Source of the DNA: Flavobacteriaceae bacterium
GTDB taxonomy: Bacteria > Bacteroidota > Bacteroidia > Flavobacteriales > Flavobacteriaceae
NCBI GenBank assembly: GCA_018401115.1
Contig: JAGYKX010000003.1
Coordinates: 40,883 to 104,882 of the forward strand
Length of the DNA: 64,000 nt
Direction: 5' to 3'
Shown piece after piece: positions 1-7,361 of this stretch (positions within the stretch are counted from its first letter, which is position 1; the number at the start of each line of letters is the position of its first letter). The translations under genes and the position numbers were made by a program. The notes beneath the pieces are model-generated. The model did not search any database. It worked only from the letters and a program-made list of their open reading frames with translations, and was not told the origin of the DNA.

Positions 1-1212
1 TGTTCTGAAATAGTCAATACTGCTTTCTGCAAGGTTTTGAGACAGGGAGTCATAGTAAAAACCCGCTGTTTCAAAACGGTCTTGATCAAAGTAAATTTGG
101 GCCAATAATCGGTAGTTCTCCGCATTTCTCCTGCGATCTTCTTTATTTTCTCGCAGTGATTTATTGGCGTAAACAATGGCTAAAGAGTCCTGATTTCTAG
201 CCCTGAGCAGTTGTGATTTTTCGAAATATATACGGTCTAAAAAATTCTTGTACTCCCAATTGTGCTCCATTTTGCTCAAAGCGCCTATGGCTTCTTTATC
301 TGTATTGCCTGCCTTAGCTTTTAAAAATAAGATCTGAAGTTTGGATTGCACTAAAAAAATGGGCGAAATTCTACGGTTGAGCGACACTACATTTTCATAG
401 GCCCAAAGGGCGCTATCTTCTTTTTTTTGTGTCTGATACAACTGCCCCAAAAGGTAGCCGTATCTGGCTTTTTTTAAGGGTTTTTTACTATATGTATGTG
501 CCCTTTTCAGGTCCCAGCTGGCAGAGTCTATCTGTTGGAGATCTAAGTGTGCTTGGGCTCTTGTGGCATAGGCATCGGCCAAAACTTGGCCCTTTAATTT
601 TCGGTATTTTAAAAGCCTATTGATATTTTCTAAGGCTATAGCCTCATTGCCTAGCCTGAGGTTGGTTTTCTCTTTCCACAACCTTACTTCGTTGAGTTTA
701 TTACTGGCCGGATACCGCCTAATAATATAATTAAAGGCTTCTAAGGCAGGCACGAATCGCTGGTCGTAATACCTAGCCCTACCAAGAAGTGCGTAGGCCG
801 CAACCATTTGGTCGTTTTTCTCTTCTCCCTTTATGGTCATGCCGTGTTTGGCAATGCCTTTGGCTGCTTTTTGTTCCGCAAGTGCAAAGGGGCTTTGGGT
901 GGAGGCTAACGCTAGTTGAGTATTGTTTTTTGGAGCAAAGCGTTCTATGGGAAGGGGTTCCCAAAAATTTTCCTGATAACCATCCTGAAGTCCGTCCCAG
1001 GCTTTTTGGAAAGCCATTTCTCCGTTAAAAACAACATTGAATTTGCTGTTCAAGGCGTGCCATTCTCGATTTAAAAAACGGTCTTTTTTGGTAGAACAAG
1101 CAGTCAGCAGCAGGCCAAAAAACAACAAAACGGCATAACGCAACCCCCTTTGAATTAAGGGGTATGCTTCTTTTGGAAAATTATTTGTTTTATGAGTGGT
1201 CTTGATCTTCAT
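1..1212 (-). CDS. sprE: SprE/PorW-type gliding motility and T9SS lipoprotein, partial (N-terminal 404 residues)
   Basis: The reading frame runs from an ATG at 1212 to the window edge without a stop, so the C-terminus lies outside. The N-terminus has a long basic n-region, a hydrophobic segment and a lipobox (LTAC, Cys39), indicating an outer-membrane lipoprotein. The rest is helical tetratricopeptide-like repeat, including the stretch RARYYDQRFVPALEAFNYI, which I recognise from flavobacterial SprE. SprE (PorW in Porphyromonas) is needed for T9SS function and gliding, and is thought to link the secretion machinery to its periplasmic motor. Family members are roughly 870 residues, so about half is missing here. 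Its presence fits the T9SS substrate encoded at 5.5-7.4 kb. Confidence 0.88.
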   Translation of the reverse strand, partial: MKIKTTHKTNNFPKEAYPLIQRGLRYAVLLFFGLLLTACSTKKDRFLNREWHALNSKFNVVFNGEMAFQKAWDGLQDGYQENFWEPLPIERFAPKNNTQLALASTQSPFALAEQKAAKGIAKHGMTIKGEEKNDQMVAAYALLGRARYYDQRFVPALEAFNYIIRRYPASNKLNEVRLWKEKTNLRLGNEAIALENINRLLKYRKLKGQVLADAYATRAQAHLDLQQIDSASWDLKRAHTYSKKPLKKARYGYLLGQLYQTQKKEDSALWAYENVVSLNRRISPIFLVQSKLQILFLKAKAGNTDKEAIGALSKMEHNWEYKNFLDRIYFEKSQLLRARNQDSLAIVYANKSLRENKEDRRRNAENYRLLAQIYFDQDRFETAGFYYDSLSQNLAESSIDYFRT

Positions 1213-1270
1213 AAGGCACCTACAAACCTAAAACTAAAAAAGCAAGGTTTTGGTATGTAGCTGCCTAAAA

Positions 1271-2104
1271 TTATTTTTCTGGGGTGTCGCTGGTGATCGC
1301 ACTCTGGTCTTCTGACGCTTTGTCTTCAGAATTGCTGTCTTCGGGGCCTTTGTCTTCGGGGCTGCTGGCTGCTGCCACTAGAGTCTCTGTTGGAGAAGGC
1401 GCTGCTGCTGCCCCTGAAAAATAAGCTTCTAGCTCTTTTAAAGTCGCTGGCGCTGTGACAATGTCCTTTACAATTTGTCCTTTTTCCAAGACTACTATTC
1501 GTTCACACACTTCAGTCACATGCATGAGGTCGTGGCTAGACACCAAGACTGTAACACCAGATTTTGCCGCCAAATCTTTAATAATCCCTTTGAGTCTAAT
1601 CTGAGTGGTTGGATCTAGATTGGCAAAAGGCTCATCTAAAATAACCACTTCTGGAGCGCCTATAAAAGTAGCTACTATACCCACTTTTTTCTGATTCCCT
1701 TTAGAAAGGTCTCTCAGGTATTTCTTTTGCCCTAGTATTTCTCCGTGAAAGAAGTCTTCAAAATGAGTGAGTAGCTCAGTGACATCGGCCTTGGCTTGAC
1801 CCCTTAATTCTCCAATGAAATAAAAATATTCTTCTGGGGTTAAATAGCCAATCAAAAAACTCTCATCAATAAAAGCCGCCGTAAAAGGCTTCCAGTCTTC
1901 CGAGGTATTCACCACCACTCCATGAGAATCTATATGCCCTGTGCTGGGCTGAATGAGGTCTAATAATAAACTGAAAAAAGTGGTTTTCCCTGCCCCATTG
2001 TTTCCAACAAGCCCAAAGCTCTGTCCTTTTGGAATGTCTAAATGTGGCATGTTTAAAACCGTTTGGTCTTTATAGGTCTTGGAAAGTTCGTGAACAGTGA
2101 TCAT
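1271..2104 (-). CDS. ABC transporter ATP-binding protein
   Basis: A complete ABC ATPase of 277 residues: Walker A (GNNGAGKTTFF, about residues 35-45), an atypical signature (LSKGNQKKVG), Walker B (VVILDEPFANLDP) and the switch His (SSHDLMH). After about residue 235 it has an acidic low-complexity tail rich in S, E, D and P that is not part of the fold. It lies just upstream, in transcription terms downstream, of the DUF5687 membrane protein (88-base gap, same strand), so the two probably form one exporter: ATPase plus permease-like subunit. The substrate is unknown. Confidence 0.9.
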   Translation of the reverse strand: MITVHELSKTYKDQTVLNMPHLDIPKGQSFGLVGNNGAGKTTFFSLLLDLIQPSTGHIDSHGVVVNTSEDWKPFTAAFIDESFLIGYLTPEEYFYFIGELRGQAKADVTELLTHFEDFFHGEILGQKKYLRDLSKGNQKKVGIVATFIGAPEVVILDEPFANLDPTTQIRLKGIIKDLAAKSGVTVLVSSHDLMHVTEVCERIVVLEKGQIVKDIVTAPATLKELEAYFSGAAAAPSPTETLVAAASSPEDKGPEDSNSEDKASEDQSAITSDTPEK

Positions 2105-2191
2105 ATCTAATCGGTTTATATAATGTGGTTAAAGCGGCAATGCCACTTATCTTTATAATTTTTATCCTTCTTTAAAGGGGGCGTGCTTTAT

Positions 2192-3664
2192 TTAACTGGT
2201 CTGCTTGTAGGCAGCTATGGTTTTATACTTTTCGCTTTTGTATACTTTTTCTATAATCTGAAATACTTTATTTTTAAACAAATAGCCTACAATACCGGCC
2301 AATGCCACAGACGCAAAAGCCAATTCTTCGGAGACAAAAAGGGCTACTACCCAATAGATCGCTAAGGGCAATAAAATTTTAGGAACCGTTAATAGTAAGG
2401 TCTTGGCATTGAAAGACTGCTTGTCTCCAAAGGCTTTTTTACCAGAAGCCAAGTCTATGGGTGTTTTAATATAGGCGCCGCCCCAAAGCACCAAATAACC
2501 ATTAATCCCAATATTGTATATCCCGCCCACCAAAACGGCCAAATAAGCGTTCAGACCAAAATAAAGGTAGGGCATTGCTAGTACCATACTCGCAGCGGTG
2601 GCTAAGACTATTAAGTACCACTTGGCTTTAATATAGTCTTGGTATTTAATATTCTGACTCATCATGAGTGGGTAATAAGCAGAATCCCAACTCGGTACAA
2701 ACTGACCAAAGTTGAACAAGAAGCCTCCCGAGACAAAGATTCCTGCAAATATTTTCCAAACCGGACCGTCATAGACTTCAATGGCGCCGGTAAAAAAGAG
2801 CAGGCCATAAAACAAGAAGAAAAGCCCGCCGTAAAGGGCCATTTTGGAACGTTTATTTCTCAGAATCAAGCGAATGTCATTCTTTAAGAAGGTGCCTAAA
2901 TTACCAAACCTATTTAAAAAGGCGTACTCCTGTGTGCTGGCCTCTTCCTGTTTTGTGGCCAAACCAGCGTCTAAATACATGTTTTTTCTAAAATACAAAA
3001 AGGCCGCCCTAGACACAATACCCAACAAAGCAAGTGGGATAAAACAAGCCCATGGATGGCTTCCCAATAAATTAAAGAAAGGGGCGGTGTATAAGGTTGC
3101 GTCAAACCAGCCAAAGTAATGGGCAGCACCAAGAGCAACAAAAGTCGCTACAAAGGCATAAAATACCCCAGACAAACTGTTAATCAATACATTGATGTAA
3201 TTATTGGCGTAAATAATTGCGGCCATTCCCAGGTGCCAAAACAAGACCTCCATGGCAGGATAGTCTTTCGTAATGAGCACAATAGAAAAAGGCAAAAAGA
3301 AAAAAGCGTGGGACCAATTAAAAAAAGAGACCACAGTTTTTAACAGCGAAAAGCGTACCACCTGATTTTTGGTGAGCGGCACATACAAAAAGGGCTTTAT
3401 ATTGGTCACGGGCATTTTTTGCATGGAATACCTAAAGACCATATCAAAGGCCAAATAGTAAATCATATACCGATTAACTACCTCAAAAGGGTCGCCCAAT
3501 TCCATTTTTTCAATCATAAAAAACACCCCTACCCCAAGGCCTAAAAAGACTACTATAAAATACAAGGCCGCAAAACCCATGAGGATTTTCATGGCCACAT
3601 TGGTCTGAAAGGAGGCGGCCCTAATAAAGGACTTCCACTCCAAAGAAATAAATTGTAAAATCAT
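2192..3664 (-). CDS. DUF5687 family membrane protein (probable ABC exporter permease)
   Basis: A 490-residue polytopic membrane protein with many hydrophobic helices from the N-terminus (around residue 25) to the C-terminus, and no enzymatic motif. It matches my memory of the Bacteroidota family DUF5687, whose genes usually lie beside an ABC ATPase, as here. By inference it is the membrane subunit of that transporter. It is first in the two-gene minus-strand unit and divergent from the reductase gene at 3784. Confidence 0.8.
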   Translation of the reverse strand: MILQFISLEWKSFIRAASFQTNVAMKILMGFAALYFIVVFLGLGVGVFFMIEKMELGDPFEVVNRYMIYYLAFDMVFRYSMQKMPVTNIKPFLYVPLTKNQVVRFSLLKTVVSFFNWSHAFFFLPFSIVLITKDYPAMEVLFWHLGMAAIIYANNYINVLINSLSGVFYAFVATFVALGAAHYFGWFDATLYTAPFFNLLGSHPWACFIPLALLGIVSRAAFLYFRKNMYLDAGLATKQEEASTQEYAFLNRFGNLGTFLKNDIRLILRNKRSKMALYGGLFFLFYGLLFFTGAIEVYDGPVWKIFAGIFVSGGFLFNFGQFVPSWDSAYYPLMMSQNIKYQDYIKAKWYLIVLATAASMVLAMPYLYFGLNAYLAVLVGGIYNIGINGYLVLWGGAYIKTPIDLASGKKAFGDKQSFNAKTLLLTVPKILLPLAIYWVVALFVSEELAFASVALAGIVGYLFKNKVFQIIEKVYKSEKYKTIAAYKQTS

Positions 3665-3757
3665 GCCTTAAAACTAATGTTTTTTTAATTGGTAACCAAT
3701 GTGGTTCATTTGTTACAAGAATTAAATAAGGGGCTTTTTTAAACCCTCTTTAATGCG

Positions 3758-3765
3758 TAATTTTG
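3758..3765 (+). promoter_or_regulatory. candidate -7 box for the PaaE-like reductase gene
   Basis: TAATTTTG matches the Bacteroidota sigma -7 consensus TAnnTTTG and lies 18 bases before the ATG at 3784, within the 119-base divergent intergenic region. I see no convincing TTG -33 element at the expected distance. Confidence 0.4.
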
Positions 3766-3783
3766 ATCGAAATATTTTAGTCC

Positions 3784-4863
3784 ATGACCTCATTTTACCC
3801 CTTGACTGTTTCTCAAGTAGAAAATCTAACCACCCAATCGGTGGCCATTAGCTTTGAGATCCCCACTCATTTACAAAGCGATTTTGCCTTTCAGGCGGGT
3901 CAATATATTACCATTAAACACAAAATACACGGAAAAGAAGTGCGTAGGGCCTATTCTATCTCTTCTGCCCCTGTGGTGTCCGGGCCACAAGCGTCTATCA
4001 CAGTAGGAATTAAAGAAGTGGCTGGTGGTGCCTTTTCTCCTTACGCGAACCGCTACATTCAAAAAGGCGATGTCATTGAAGTGATGCCCCCACAAGGACG
4101 TTTCTTGTACGCGCCTACCTCAGCACCCGTACATATTTTAGGCGTGGCTGCAGGAAGTGGTATTACGCCCATACTCTCTATTGCTAAAAGGGTGTTGGTT
4201 AATGGGTCCAAACATACATTTACACTGATCTACGGAAACAAATCTCCTCAGGACGTGATGTTCAGCTCGGAAATTGAAGCCCTAAAAGCAGCCTATCCCA
4301 ATCAATTCAAAATTCAGTGGGTATATTCTCAAGCAAACGAAGAAACTTCTTTGTTCGGAAGAATAGACACGGCTGCCATAAACTACGTGCTCAAAAACAT
4401 AGATACCGATCCTTTTGACGCTGCCTACCTTTGTGGGCCAGAGGGCATGATTAAAACGGCTACAGAAAGTTTAGAGAAAGCAGGTTTGGCCACAGACCAA
4501 ATTCACTATGAACTGTTTACTGTTGCTACAGAAAGTACCTCTGATTCAGGAGAAACCACTTCTGCTGGCGCTTTGGCCGCAGGCAACATAGCAGTAGAAG
4601 TGACTGTAGACGGAGAGACGGCCTCACTAGAAATGGATGCCAAAACCATCTTACTAGACGCTATAATCAAGGCAGACATAGACGCGCCCTACTCTTGCCA
4701 AGGAGGGGTTTGCAGCTCTTGTATCTGTAAAGTTACCAAGGGATCTGCCACCATGATCAAGAATCAAATTCTCACAGATAGCGAGATTGCAGACGGCCTA
4801 GTGCTCTCTTGTCAAGCGATGGTGACTAGCGCGGAGATTGCGGTAGATTTTGACGACGTTTAA
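3784..4863 (+). CDS. PaaE-like ferredoxin-NAD(P)H reductase with C-terminal 2Fe-2S domain
   Basis: 359 residues in three parts. An FAD-binding beta-barrel (about 1-110) carries the flavin motif RAYS at 55-58. An NAD(P)-binding domain (about 112-235) has GSGITP at 124-129 and the late CGPEGM motif. A plant-type ferredoxin domain (about 270-359) has cluster ligands Cys305, Cys310, Cys313 and Cys343. This arrangement is that of PaaE, the reductase of phenylacetyl-CoA epoxidase, and of related reductases. No paaABCD genes are nearby, so it may instead supply electrons to another oxygenase or desaturase. It appears monocistronic, ending at a hairpin terminator. Confidence 0.88.
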   Translation: MTSFYPLTVSQVENLTTQSVAISFEIPTHLQSDFAFQAGQYITIKHKIHGKEVRRAYSISSAPVVSGPQASITVGIKEVAGGAFSPYANRYIQKGDVIEVMPPQGRFLYAPTSAPVHILGVAAGSGITPILSIAKRVLVNGSKHTFTLIYGNKSPQDVMFSSEIEALKAAYPNQFKIQWVYSQANEETSLFGRIDTAAINYVLKNIDTDPFDAAYLCGPEGMIKTATESLEKAGLATDQIHYELFTVATESTSDSGETTSAGALAAGNIAVEVTVDGETASLEMDAKTILLDAIIKADIDAPYSCQGGVCSSCICKVTKGSATMIKNQILTDSEIADGLVLSCQAMVTSAEIAVDFDDV

Positions 4864-4891
4864 AAAATAAAACATCCATACCTTATCTAAA

Positions 4892-4919
4892 AGGCTTGCC
4901 TCGTGCAGGTCTTTTTTTT
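4892..4919 (+). terminator. rho-independent terminator after the reductase gene
   Basis: An 8-bp stem with two G-T pairs (4892-4899 with 4905-4912), loop CTCGT and a run of eight T. It starts about 30 bases after the stop codon. Confidence 0.65.
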
Positions 4920-4972
4920 GATATGGACCCCAACTTATTTGGTGGCTTTTTAGTAGCTTTAAACAAAAAATA

Positions 4973-5512
4973 ATGAAAACAATTCTTTTCACCCTTTGCA
5001 TGAGTGTTTCTTTAATGCTCGCTGCGCAAAACAATTCAACTGCTATGAATGTATATGACATTGCCCTGGAGGACATAGACGGAAACGCTATGGACTTATC
5101 TGCCTATAAAGGCAAGAAAATTCTTTTTGTAAACGTAGCTTCTAAATGTGGGTTCACCCCTCAATACGAAGACTTAGAAAAAATGAGCGCCTTATACAAG
5201 GACAAATTGGTGGTGATTGGGCTGCCTTGTAACCAATTCATGTCTCAAGAGCCTGGTACCAATGAAGACATTAAGGAATTTTGCTCGGCCACCTATGGCG
5301 TAACCTTCCCTATGACAGACAAAATTGAGGTCAAAGGCCCTAACCAGCACCCTTTGTACAAATGGCTTACCAACAAGGCCCTAAACGGCAAGGTGAGCTC
5401 TTCTGTAAAATGGAACTTCCAAAAGTATTTGGTAGATGAAAACGGCCAATTGTTAGACTACTTCTACTCTACCACCAAGCCTATGAGTAATAAGATTACT
5501 AAGTATTTGTAA
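4973..5512 (+). CDS. glutathione peroxidase family protein
   Basis: 179 residues with the thioredoxin-like GPx fold. The catalytic cysteine is in VASKCGFT (Cys59, not selenocysteine). The second conserved block is LPCNQF (Gln88), and the third is the tryptophan/asparagine block VKWNFQKYLVD. It reduces hydroperoxides; Cys-type bacterial members usually use thioredoxin rather than glutathione. The first about 18 residues are hydrophobic and end in LAAQ, consistent with a signal peptide, so the enzyme may act in the periplasm. There is a possible -7 box TAGCTTTA at 4954. The gene stands alone, convergent with the T9SS gene at 5532. Confidence 0.93.
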   Translation: MKTILFTLCMSVSLMLAAQNNSTAMNVYDIALEDIDGNAMDLSAYKGKKILFVNVASKCGFTPQYEDLEKMSALYKDKLVVIGLPCNQFMSQEPGTNEDIKEFCSATYGVTFPMTDKIEVKGPNQHPLYKWLTNKALNGKVSSSVKWNFQKYLVDENGQLLDYFYSTTKPMSNKITKYL

Positions 5513-5531
5513 AAAAACAAAACGCTGTTAA

Positions 5532-7361
5532 TTAATACGTTAGATACAACCACCCCTCTTTAACAGGGGTGCCGTTGTTTAGGTGTATGATGTAATAATA
5601 CGAGCCTGCCGCTAAGGGTGTGTTCTTGTAGGTGCCACGCCAATTGTTTTGGTAACCACTTGCGTTAAAAACTTCCTGACCACTTTTGTTATAGACGCGA
5701 ACCCTACTCGCCGGATGATTTTCTATATTCACTACCCTCCATACTGATTCTGAGCAATTACAGTTTGGTGTTAACAAGCCAGAAGGCAATAGGTCTATGT
5801 CATTAAAGTCGTCGTTATTGTCGTCCAAATCTGCGTTATCTCCAATGCCGTCTCCGTCTGAATCTTGGCTCTCGTAAGGGTCTAATGGGAAAGTGTCCAT
5901 AGCATCCAATACCCCATCATTGTCGTCGTCTACATCAAAGTTGTCTCCCAAACCATCTGTGTCTGCGTCTGACCACTCCCTTGGATTGTCTGGGAACAGA
6001 TCATTGGTGTTTAAATAACCGTCTCCGTCCCTGTCTGAGTCTACACAATCTGCTATACCGTCTTGGTCTATATCTGAGGGGCTATTAAATATATTGAGTG
6101 GGTTGGCACCACAACTCAATTCATCAAAATCTGACCAGCCGTCGTTGTCGTCGTCCAAATCTGCATTGTTTCCAATACCATCTCCGTCCGTGTCTGTCCA
6201 TTCAGTTGAGTCTAGCGGGAATGCGTCCATAGTATCCAAAACTCCGTCGTTGTCGTCGTCTGCGTCTACACAGTTGGGAAGACCGTCTGAGTCGGCATCG
6301 GCCGGGAGGCTATTAGCGTCTAAGGGATCTGTACCACAGCTTTGCTCTACGCTGTCTTCAATACCGTCATTGTCGTTGTCCAAATCTTCTGTGTCTGGAA
6401 TACCATCTGCGTCTGAATCTAGAGGAGGCTCTGGTTCTTTAGGAACCACTGTGCTCCCAATGTCTGAGCCGTCATTAGAGCCAGAAGTGTCATTGTTTAT
6501 TTCTTCTGTCTCCTGGTCAGGATTTTCCGGTTCAGGTTCGGGATCTGGAGGAGGGGGAGGAATAGGGACGTACCTCAGCACCACATGTTGAGCAGAAGGA
6601 TTGCCATCTATTGAAAAACCTATAGTGGTACTACCCGTACTGCTCACATTCCTAACGCTTCCTATATATATACCATTACCCACATAACTAATGCCTGGAT
6701 CTCCTGGATTCATACCAGACACCAGAGTAAAGGACACTCTGTATTCGCTGGTTTCTATAGGATTGTTGTCTATATCTAAAATGGCCAATCTAATTTGAAC
6801 ACTGTCCGTGGGGTGGTTTACAAAAAGGGAATCTTTGCTTAGACTCAGTGATGAATTGTCTAAACTGGGCAAACCGGCCTGCTGGTAGCCTAAGGCCAAT
6901 TCCCCTAAATCAATCGTTTCTGTAAGGGTTTTAGAAAATAAATAATTGACCTGATCATGGGTGGTGGCCTCAAAATCTCTGGTGAGTCTGCGGTCCCCAT
7001 AGGAGAGCAGCTTTAAGCGTTTCCTTAATACCCCCACCGCCTGGTCTTCCCTGTATTGGATTTTTAAAGTCCCCTGATAATTTTCCCAAAGTTTACTAAA
7101 GGAATAACTGCTTTTTAATAAGGTATGCCCCACCAATGGCTCTGCAGGCGTTCTTAAAATAATCTTGGCATCTGTAAGCGTCTTGGATGTAGTTGGTTTT
7201 AGAATAAGCCCTCCTACATATAAAGTGGTATTCGCTTTAATATACAAGCCTCCCGTAGGTTGAGTATATAAAACAGACTCAATCTCCTGAGTAAAAGCGC
7301 TCAGGGGGAGGAAAAGAAGGAAGAGGAGGAGGAAGTTAACCCAAGAGAATGATTTAAACAT
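5532..7361 (-). CDS. T9SS type B-sorted surface protein with thrombospondin type 3 calcium repeats
   Basis: 609 residues. It has a signal peptide (ends about SAFTQ, residue 25), an N-terminal region without a motif I recognise (about 26-260), a Pro/Glu-rich linker (about 266-312), and Asp-rich type 3 repeats of the D-x-D-x-D-G kind (about 314-521) expected to bind calcium. The last about 75 residues resemble the gliding-motility-associated CHU_C/type B sorting domain (VRVYNKSGQEVF, then WRGTY and GSYYYII). Such proteins are exported by T9SS and held at the cell surface. The start codon directly abuts the stop of the fibre gene upstream, so they are surely co-transcribed. Its role may be to anchor or accompany that fibre. 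Confidence 0.88.
   Translation of the reverse strand: MFKSFSWVNFLLLFLLFLPLSAFTQEIESVLYTQPTGGLYIKANTTLYVGGLILKPTTSKTLTDAKIILRTPAEPLVGHTLLKSSYSFSKLWENYQGTLKIQYREDQAVGVLRKRLKLLSYGDRRLTRDFEATTHDQVNYLFSKTLTETIDLGELALGYQQAGLPSLDNSSLSLSKDSLFVNHPTDSVQIRLAILDIDNNPIETSEYRVSFTLVSGMNPGDPGISYVGNGIYIGSVRNVSSTGSTTIGFSIDGNPSAQHVVLRYVPIPPPPPDPEPEPENPDQETEEINNDTSGSNDGSDIGSTVVPKEPEPPLDSDADGIPDTEDLDNDNDGIEDSVEQSCGTDPLDANSLPADADSDGLPNCVDADDDNDGVLDTMDAFPLDSTEWTDTDGDGIGNNADLDDDNDGWSDFDELSCGANPLNIFNSPSDIDQDGIADCVDSDRDGDGYLNTNDLFPDNPREWSDADTDGLGDNFDVDDDNDGVLDAMDTFPLDPYESQDSDGDGIGDNADLDDNNDDFNDIDLLPSGLLTPNCNCSESVWRVVNIENHPASRVRVYNKSGQEVFNASGYQNNWRGTYKNTPLAAGSYYYIIHLNNGTPVKEGWLYLTY

Noticed and set aside
3784..4863. 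Phenylacetate degradation gene
   Set aside because: No paaABCD or paaK-type genes are adjacent; the domain order alone does not prove that role.
6094..6591. Long open frame (165 codons) on the plus strand
   Set aside because: It is antisense to the Asp-rich repeats; low-complexity Ser-rich translation and no start signals.
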